Below, in pieces: positions 4,700-6,276 of a DNA stretch of 6,276 nucleotides. Position 1 is the first letter of the stretch. The number at the start of each line of letters is the position of its first letter. The stretch is from Microbacteriaceae bacterium (lineage in GTDB: Bacteria > Actinomycetota > Actinomycetes > Actinomycetales > Microbacteriaceae), in contig DMKW01000118.1 of the NCBI GenBank assembly GCA_003454135.1, positions 1 to 6,276 on the forward strand, given 5' to 3'. The notes beneath the pieces are model-generated. The model ran no database searches. It saw only the letters and a program-made list of their open reading frames with translations, and was not told the DNA's origin. The translations under genes were made by a program, and so were the position numbers.

Positions 4700-6276
4700 C
4701 TACAGCGCCGCGAGCTCTTCGATCACGCGGTCACCGGGGCCGGCGATCTCGACGGACGCCTTGATCTCGGCGCGGCCGAGAAGCTCGTCCATGCGACGGC
4801 GACGCGACTTCGAAATGAGCGTCACGACGGTGCCGACCTTGCCCGCGCGACCGGTACGACCGGAGCGGTGCAGGTAGGTCTTGTACTCGTCCGGAGCGTC
4901 GGCCTGGATCACGAGGCTGATGTCGTCAACGTGGATGCCGCGCGCCGCGACATCCGTCGCCACGAGCACGTTGACCCGGCCGCTCGTGAGCAACTGGAGG
5001 TTGCGCGTGCGTCGCGACTGGTTGAGGTCACCGTGAAGCGACGTCGCGGGAATGCCGGCGTCCTCGAGCTGGTCGGCGAGCTGCTCGGCGAAAGCACGGG
5101 TGCGAGCGAAGATGAGCGTCTTGCCCTCGCCGCCGGCGAGCTGCTCGATGATCGCGCCCTTGTCGCGCTGCTCGATGAGGAGCACGCGGTGGTCGATCGT
5201 GGATGACGCCTGGTCTTCGCCGGCAACCTCGTGAACCGAAGGGTCCTTGAGGAACTGCTTGACGAGCGTCGCAACGCCCTTGTCGAGGGTGGCGGAGAAC
5301 AGCAGCTTCTGGCCGCCCGCCTTCGTCTCTTCGAGGATGCGCTGAACTGGCTCGAGGAAGCCCAGGTCGCACATGTGGTCGGCCTCGTCGAGCACGGTCA
5401 CGAAGACCTCGCTCAGGTCGAGTCGGCCCTGCTCGATGAGGTCCTCGACGCGACCCGGGGTCGCGATGACGATGTCGACGCCGCGCTGAAGGGTCGAAAC
5501 CTGCTTGTACTGCGGAACGCCACCGACGATCGTCGTGGTGAACAGGCCGACGCTTCGCGCGATGGGCTGCACGGTGCGGTCAATCTGCATCGCGAGCTCG
5601 CGAGTGGGGGCGAGGATGAGCGCGCGGGGCTTGCGGCCCGGCTTGCGGCCGGCGCCACCCATGTTCTCCATGAGGCGCTCGACGAGCGGCGCGCCGAAGG
5701 CGATTGTCTTGCCGGAACCGGTCTTGCCGCGGCCGAGAACATCCTTGCCGGCGAGAACGTCGGGGATGGTCGCTGCCTGGATCGGGAACGGGGTCTCGGC
5801 ACCCATGGCGACGAGCTGGCGGCTCATGTTGTCGCCGATGCCGAGGTCGGCCCAGGTCTTGCCGTCGGCGTCGCCGGCGGTGATCACCTTTGCCTCGAGG
5901 CGCTCGAGGACGACGTCTTCGTGGGGCTGGAATCCAGCAGAGTGACCGGTGCGCTCCGCGTCGTTTCCGAACGCGCGCTTGGCCGGGTAGAAGTCGCTGT
6001 CGCGGCGAGGCGCGCGGTCGTCCGAGCGCTGTGGGCGGTCGCTGTACGACGGACGCTCGGCGCGAGCCGGGCGGTCGTTGTATGCGGGACGCGCCGGACG
6101 GTCGTTGTACGCGGGACGCTCCGTGCGGGCCGGACGATCGTTGTAGGACGGACGCTCGCTCGACGAGCGCTCGGGGCGATCACCGTAAGCGGGGCGGGTG
6201 GGGCGGTCACCGTAGGAGGGACGCTCGGTGCGCTGCGGGCGGTCACCATAGGACGGACGCTCGGTGCGGGCCGGAC
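4700..6276 (-). CDS. DEAD-box ATP-dependent RNA helicase, 5' partial
   Basis: The frame is open to the right edge; about 525 residues are visible and the start is missing. A GTG at 5887 (residue 1 in this numbering) begins the conserved core, but the coding frame continues unbroken upstream for 129 codons. Motifs in order are: Q motif TPFPIQ (32-37), Walker A GKTGSGKT (54-61), PTRELAMQI, ATPGR, DEAD (167-170), SAT in LFSATLDKG, LIFARTRAFAEQL, VATDVAARGIHVDD, and HRSGRTGRAGK. All are intact, so an active ATP-dependent RNA unwinding enzyme is expected, with roles such as rRNA maturation, mRNA decay or cold adaptation. The order and wording match a common actinobacterial RhlE/DeaD-like family. 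Ahead of the core lie a linker (DSDFYPAKRAFGN...GFQPHEDVVLERLEAK) and a Tyr/Arg/Pro/Asp repeat tail. The gene ends in a hairpin terminator. Confidence 0.96.
   Translation of the reverse strand, partial: PARTERPSYGDRPQRTERPSYGDRPTRPAYGDRPERSSSERPSYNDRPARTERPAYNDRPARPAYNDRPARAERPSYSDRPQRSDDRAPRRDSDFYPAKRAFGNDAERTGHSAGFQPHEDVVLERLEAKVITAGDADGKTWADLGIGDNMSRQLVAMGAETPFPIQAATIPDVLAGKDVLGRGKTGSGKTIAFGAPLVERLMENMGGAGRKPGRKPRALILAPTRELAMQIDRTVQPIARSVGLFTTTIVGGVPQYKQVSTLQRGVDIVIATPGRVEDLIEQGRLDLSEVFVTVLDEADHMCDLGFLEPVQRILEETKAGGQKLLFSATLDKGVATLVKQFLKDPSVHEVAGEDQASSTIDHRVLLIEQRDKGAIIEQLAGGEGKTLIFARTRAFAEQLADQLEDAGIPATSLHGDLNQSRRTRNLQLLTSGRVNVLVATDVAARGIHVDDISLVIQADAPDEYKTYLHRSGRTGRAGKVGTVVTLISKSRRRRMDELLGRAEIKASVEIAGPGDRVIEELAAL
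6026..6276 (-). repeat. In-frame tandem repeats encoding the Tyr/Arg-rich tail of the helicase
   Basis: Seven copies of the nonapeptide pattern P-[SA]-Y-[GNS]-D-R-P-x-R are visible, plus the tail of an eighth at the edge. The tyrosine codons start at 6250, 6214, 6187, 6145, 6109, 6082 and 6046 (5' base on the minus strand). Unit lengths are thus 36, 27, 42, 36, 27 and 36 nt. The longer units carry an extra TER or AER linker, and one carries SSSER. The residue before Asp changes in blocks along the tail, Gly first, then Asn, then Ser, suggesting stepwise duplication. The DNA is repetitive as well (GGTCACCGTAGGA, GGTCGTTGTA and GGACGCTCGGTGCG recur), so copy number may vary between strains. The segment is expected to be disordered and basic. 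The array continues beyond the window. Confidence 0.93.

Noticed and set aside
5884..6249. An alternative minus-strand frame through the repeat array, rich in Thr/Ala/Arg/Pro
   Set aside because: A periodic DNA sequence gives periodic peptides in all frames. The frame continuous with the helicase core is the coding one.
6026..6276. CRISPR-like or other non-coding tandem array at the right edge
   Set aside because: Periods are 27, 36 and 42 nt, all multiples of three, with no unique spacers, and the frame is open into the helicase. These are protein-coding repeats.

Overview
This is a GC-rich window of tightly packed chromosomal genes. It suggests a high-GC actinobacterium, most likely Microbacteriaceae or a close relative. 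Support for this comes from the DEAD-box helicase, which is of the common actinobacterial type, from a probable leaderless promoter, and from G/C at nearly all third codon positions. I see no mobile element, CRISPR array, tRNA or rRNA. Most genes belong to well-known families, and I do not see a clear new multi-gene system.

Left part, plus strand (1-2179): the 3' end of an allophanate-hydrolase-type C-terminal domain protein enters from the left edge. A ten-helix EamA/DMT transporter with a strong Shine-Dalgarno follows, then a LysR-type regulator. A near-consensus -10 box, TAGAAT, ends 6 nt before the regulator's ATG, so its mRNA is probably leaderless.

Middle and right part, minus strand (2122-6276): read in the direction of transcription (right to left), the order is as follows. 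First comes a DEAD-box RNA helicase whose N terminus runs off the right edge as a Tyr/Arg/Pro-rich repeat tail. A hairpin terminator and a short intergenic region with a perfect 13-bp inverted repeat follow. Then come a YpeA-type GNAT acetyltransferase and two aldo/keto reductases from different subgroups, 28 bp apart and presumably co-transcribed. The second reductase runs tail-to-tail into the LysR gene and overlaps it by 58 bp, so no terminator separates them.

The genes do not form an obvious single pathway. The two reductases are the only pair with a clear shared function (NADPH-dependent carbonyl reduction). The LysR regulator may control itself, the transporter or the reductases, but its convergent position gives no firm target. 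The points most worth a second look are the helicase repeat tail, the convergent overlap that supplies the last ~19 residues of the LysR protein, the leaderless lysR promoter with an interrupted palindrome over its -35 region, and the inverted repeat upstream of ypeA.
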